Positions 61,273 to 64,000 of a stretch of 64,000 bases of DNA are shown here, one piece after another (the first letter of the stretch is position 1; the number at the start of each line of letters is the position of its first letter). The stretch covers positions 35,753 through 99,752 of the forward strand of contig JANYDS010000012.1 of assembly GCA_025363475.1 (NCBI GenBank), in the 5' to 3' direction. The stretch comes from Terriglobia bacterium. GTDB taxonomy: Bacteria; Acidobacteriota; Terriglobia; Bryobacterales; Bryobacteraceae. A model generated the notes under the pieces. The model was not told the origin of the DNA, did no database searches, and saw only the letters and a program-made list of their open reading frames with translations. The translations under genes and the position numbers were made by a program.

Positions 61273-62889
61273 TTACTGCTGCTGGATCTGCCGCGTCCCT
61301 GTAGACGCGCCGATCTCCATGCCAATCGCTTCGCCGGAAATGACCAGTTCCACGCGCCTGTTTTGTTGCCGGCCCTGTGGAGTGTCGTTGGTCGCAACAG
61401 GCTGGGTCTTGCCAAAGCCTTTCGTCGTAACCGAAGCTCCGGGCAGGCCCTGCGCGGTCAGATAGTCACGCACGGCAGAGCCGCGCTGCTCAGAGAGCGT
61501 CTGATTGTATTCATCACCGCCAACGTTATCGGTGTGACCTTCAACATCCAGACGCAGACCAGGATAAGCAGAAATGATACCCGCAACCCGGGCAAGCTTT
61601 TCGCGTGCCTCGGGGCGCAGCGTGAATTTGCCGGTATCGAAAAGCACATCCGACATATTCACGATCAGGCCGCGAACCGTGTCACGGGTTTGCAGGATGG
61701 TGTTGAACTGCAGCAGCAGTTTGGCCCGGAGTTCAGCCTTTTCTGTTTCCGCCTGCGCCTTCTCGCGAGCGGCACGATCAAGGTCTGACCGGGCTGCCGC
61801 CAGCTTGGCATCGCTATCCATCTTCACCCGTGCAGCTTCTGCGTCAGCGGCCGCTTTGGCTGTTCGCTGAGCGTCCGCATCGCGCCGCAAACGATCAGCT
61901 TCGGCATCGCTTGCCTGTTTGAGGCGCGCCGCTTCGGCACCAGCACGCAGACGCGCTTCATTTGCCTCGCGGGCAACCCGGTCGGTTTCATTCCGGGCGC
62001 GCACTACTTTGTCTGCGTCCGCCTGGCGTTCGTTGGCCAGTAATTCCTCGTCCTGGCGTTTGACCGCAATGGCACGTGCATCTTCCGCAACCTGCACGGC
62101 CTGACGCGATGTCATGGCGATGGGCTTCGCCCCGGCGTCGCGGTCACGATAGGCTTCCGCCTGTTTCAGGTTCTCTTCGGCTTTCTGAAAGGTATCGGTG
62201 GCATATCGGTCCGCGCCGCTGGCACGCGCAATCTGAACAGCGTTGCGTGCCTCATAAAGCTCCAGAGGCGTTTTCGGGCTGGGCTTTAAGCCAAGGATAT
62301 TTACTAAGTGCAGATACTGACCGCGCTGCAGCAGTTCATATTTGGCGTCGATCAGTTCGATCTTGCCGACCGTGTCAGGGCGCACGATATTCTCCATAAC
62401 AATCGTGTCGCTCGGGCGCGAAACGGCAAAATACGGCTCGGCTGTGACGATCAGCCCGAATGTCTGAAGTTCCGTGGTTACATCGAGCTTGCCACTGGTT
62501 CCGCTGCGAAGGATTTCTCCCAGATTGGAAGTACGGCCCTCTGGCGTAACGGCCCAGAGAACATAAGTCAGGTACTCGCCACCAAAGGAAGAAGCCTCAG
62601 CAAGATTGCGGAATTCGACCTCAATTTCGATGTAACCTTTCTTGCTTTCCACCTTGGCTTCGCCGTGCGAGGCGGGCATCAAATCGGTGCCTGCGAAATC
62701 GATCCTGGTGGCCCCACTGCGGTTCCTGTAGCTAATCGCCTTGGCCGTCCGTTCGGTTACCGTGATGCGATAAACGGGAGTGAGACCGGCCACAGCGCGT
62801 TTGTCATTTTCCCGTTTTTCCTGCCGCGCGGGCGACTGGGCGGAAAGCACTCCGCCCAGAACGAGAACAACTCCAATAAGTTTTTTCAT
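61273..62889 (-). CDS. OmpA-family envelope protein with long coiled coil
   Basis: The start was set at ATG 62889 (MKKLIGVVLVLGGVLSAQ, signal peptide); the track's start lies in the upstream gene. The product is 538 residues. An N-terminal beta domain (about 30-165) is followed by a long Ala/Glu/Arg/Asp-rich coiled coil (about 210-395, NETDRVAREANEARLRAGAEA). A C-terminal OmpA domain has LFDTGKFTLRPEAREKLARVA, DVEGHTDNVGGDEYNQTLSEQR and NRRVELVISG. It is a peptidoglycan-binding spacer between membranes. It may be co-transcribed with the SYLF gene 4 nt upstream. Confidence 0.9.
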   Translation of the reverse strand: MKKLIGVVLVLGGVLSAQSPARQEKRENDKRAVAGLTPVYRITVTERTAKAISYRNRSGATRIDFAGTDLMPASHGEAKVESKKGYIEIEVEFRNLAEASSFGGEYLTYVLWAVTPEGRTSNLGEILRSGTSGKLDVTTELQTFGLIVTAEPYFAVSRPSDTIVMENIVRPDTVGKIELIDAKYELLQRGQYLHLVNILGLKPSPKTPLELYEARNAVQIARASGADRYATDTFQKAEENLKQAEAYRDRDAGAKPIAMTSRQAVQVAEDARAIAVKRQDEELLANERQADADKVVRARNETDRVAREANEARLRAGAEAARLKQASDAEADRLRRDADAQRTAKAAADAEAARVKMDSDAKLAAARSDLDRAAREKAQAETEKAELRAKLLLQFNTILQTRDTVRGLIVNMSDVLFDTGKFTLRPEAREKLARVAGIISAYPGLRLDVEGHTDNVGGDEYNQTLSEQRGSAVRDYLTAQGLPGASVTTKGFGKTQPVATNDTPQGRQQNRRVELVISGEAIGMEIGASTGTRQIQQQ

Positions 62890-62893
62890 AGCG

Positions 62894-63586
62894 TTATTTC
62901 TTGTTTTCATGCATCGAATAGCGGTCAAGCATGGAGATCAGCTTCGCTGCCGATGCCGGTACACGGACGTTGCCGGTCACGATCTCGCGATTGCCAAGGC
63001 GTTTGCCGTAGATAGCCTTGTTATCGTCCATGTCCGGACGCAGCGTTGCACCTTCGAGGGCCAGGCCCGCGAACAGGCCCTGTGAACGCGACCAGGAGAG
63101 GATGTCAGCATGCAACTGGGCATCTGTCTGAGCGGTGGCCGTGCGACCGACGGGGCCAGCGGCGACGGAACCTTCAGCACCCAGGGTGAACTTGCTTTCG
63201 AGCAGCTTTTCCGCACCGCGCGCATTCATGACAAGCATAATGAGGTCGGTGGAAGAACCCCCAATCTGGAAGCCGACGCTGCCGCCTTCGATACGGACTG
63301 TCGCGGGAGCGGACCAGCCGCCTTTGCCTTGGTTACGGCATGACATATAGCCCTTGCCGTACTTACCGCCGAAGACAAACGCGGCGGTCTTGAGGTCAGG
63401 CACGATCACTATGCAGTGAGCGTTTTCGAGCATGTCCCGGGGAATACCTTTGTCCGGTGCTGCCATTATTTCGCTGAAAACGGCAGCGGCTTCATCAAGA
63501 CGTTTCACGGGCTCGTTATCTTTTGCAAATACGTTCTGGGTTAACAGTGGAGCAAGTGCGACAACAGCTATGAGGAGTCGTTTCAT
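62894..63586 (-). CDS. SYLF-domain (Ysc84-like) exported protein
   Basis: The product is 230 residues with a signal peptide (LLIAVVALAPLLTQNVFA). The SYLF lipid-binding domain shows IPRDMLENAHCIVIVPDLK, FVFGGKYGKGYMSCRN, GGSVGFQIGGSSTDLIMLVMN and RSQGLFAGLALEGATLRPD. Family members bind phosphoinositides or other lipids and are envelope-associated in bacteria. It ends 4 nt before the OmpA gene start, indicating an operon. Confidence 0.92.
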   Translation of the reverse strand: MKRLLIAVVALAPLLTQNVFAKDNEPVKRLDEAAAVFSEIMAAPDKGIPRDMLENAHCIVIVPDLKTAAFVFGGKYGKGYMSCRNQGKGGWSAPATVRIEGGSVGFQIGGSSTDLIMLVMNARGAEKLLESKFTLGAEGSVAAGPVGRTATAQTDAQLHADILSWSRSQGLFAGLALEGATLRPDMDDNKAIYGKRLGNREIVTGNVRVPASAAKLISMLDRYSMHENKK

Positions 63587-63687
63587 TTTATCTACCTTTT
63601 TCCCTTTTCGTGCGATTGGTCGCCCGACGCAATATACAGAAGCACGCGGAGTGCCAGAAGTGAGGCGCGGAGGAGAAGGGTATGGGT

Positions 63688-63867
63688 CTAACCAGTTCCG
63701 GCGTGAGTGCCGGCGGTGACTCCGAACATGCGGATGGCGTAGGTGGCGATGAGCCAGCCGAGCAGTGCCGGGTGCCAGGGGACCAGGAACGCACCGATGG
63801 CGACCAGGTGAATGAGCAGGAATACGGCGACTACGCCTGGCTGATATTTAGCCCGGTTAATTATCAT
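63688..63867 (-). pseudogene. truncated fatty acid desaturase (N-terminal 59 residues)
   Basis: This is not in the ORF track. ATG 63867 opens MIINRAKYQPGVVAVFLLIHLVAIGAF-like hydrophobic helix text, then LLGWLIATYAIRMFGVTAG followed by THAGTG and a stop. The sequence IRMFGVTAG is where desaturases continue YHRYFxHRxY with the first histidine box; here that box is lost and the frame ends. The remaining about 240 residues, with all three His boxes, are missing. It may be a degraded duplicate; the intact desaturase of the window (18613) is a different subtype. Confidence 0.6.
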
Positions 63868-63912
63868 TCACTAGACGATGGCTGGCTTCAATCAGATTTA
63901 GAATTTGTGAAA

Positions 63913-64000
63913 TTATGCGGCCTGACCCAATATTGCGGGGGCATTGATTCCGCAGCAGCGTTTGTATTTGGTGCCGGAACCGCAGGGGCAGAGGGCGTTG
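63913..64000 (-). CDS. SEC-C motif protein, C-terminal end (partial)
   Basis: The minus frame from the window edge reads NALCPCGSGTKYKRCCGINAP and stops at 63913. CPCGSGxKYKxCC is the SEC-C zinc-binding motif found at the end of SecA and of many small adaptor or nuclease-like proteins. The CC (not CH) ending and the short tail argue against SecA. Only about 28 residues are in view, so no further identity is possible. Confidence 0.7.
   Translation of the reverse strand, partial: NALCPCGSGTKYKRCCGINAPAILGQAA

Overview
The window looks like a chromosomal segment of an acidobacterium, most likely of the Bryobacterales/Solibacter group. The evidence is the TIGR03437-type C-terminal domain on the secreted lipase (a Solibacter paralogous family, recalled from memory), a Ser/Thr kinase fused to a PD40 propeller, an Oar-like TonB receptor, a complete Tol-Pal locus, VanZ-like genes, and uniformly moderate-to-high GC. 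No phage, IS element or CRISPR array was seen.

Layout. 1-6273: 5' part of ileS, a DUF4160/DUF2442 pair, a decayed two-gene operon, tRNA-Gln, then a minus-strand run (LOR/SDH-family protein, queF, coiled-coil methyltransferase). 6448-9194: HU protein with a strong terminator, tatA, a SemiSWEET gene, recN. 9237-14287: tolQ-tolR-tolA/tonB-tolB-pal-cpoB in canonical order. 14290-20091: fabI, two tandem vanZ-like genes, and a minus-strand set of Cu/Zn SOD, fatty acid desaturase, histidine kinase and response regulator. 20092-24000: antitoxin genes with broken toxins and a receptor-like kinase. 24045-31800: efflux operon tetR-hlyD-ABC-permease-permease-tolC (ybiH-ybhGFSR-like plus tolC) with a palindromic operator. 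31804-35007: a DapA-fold protein lacking its catalytic residues, tsaB, and a DUF5060 secreted protein. 35300-46500: secreted and membrane proteins, a deleted TonB receptor, glcEF, ybjQ and hupE. 46556-50598: molybdenum hydroxylase two-subunit enzyme, a second hupE and its membrane-anchor partner. 50604-64000: SDR, argG, exported proteins, a mechanosensitive channel, a DnaJ-type zinc mini-protein, the lipase, DsrE, and a stress/envelope cluster with several very small genes, ending in SYLF, a truncated desaturase and a SEC-C protein.

Two patterns stand out. First, toxin-antitoxin remnants are scattered through the window (DUF4160, PIN, BrnT, VapC C-terminus, ParE). In every case the toxin is frameshifted, deleted or truncated, while antitoxin-like genes (DUF2442, AF2212-like, BrnA-like, HicB) are intact. 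Long housekeeping genes nearby are unbroken, so random sequencing error is an unlikely explanation. Second, the desaturase carries a perfect 13-bp inverted repeat that puts its start codon in a hairpin loop. It is followed at 9 nt by a histidine kinase with two membrane spans and no sensor domain, and then by its response regulator. This could be a membrane-fluidity control locus.

All family assignments come from reading translated sequence and recalled family knowledge; no database search was run.
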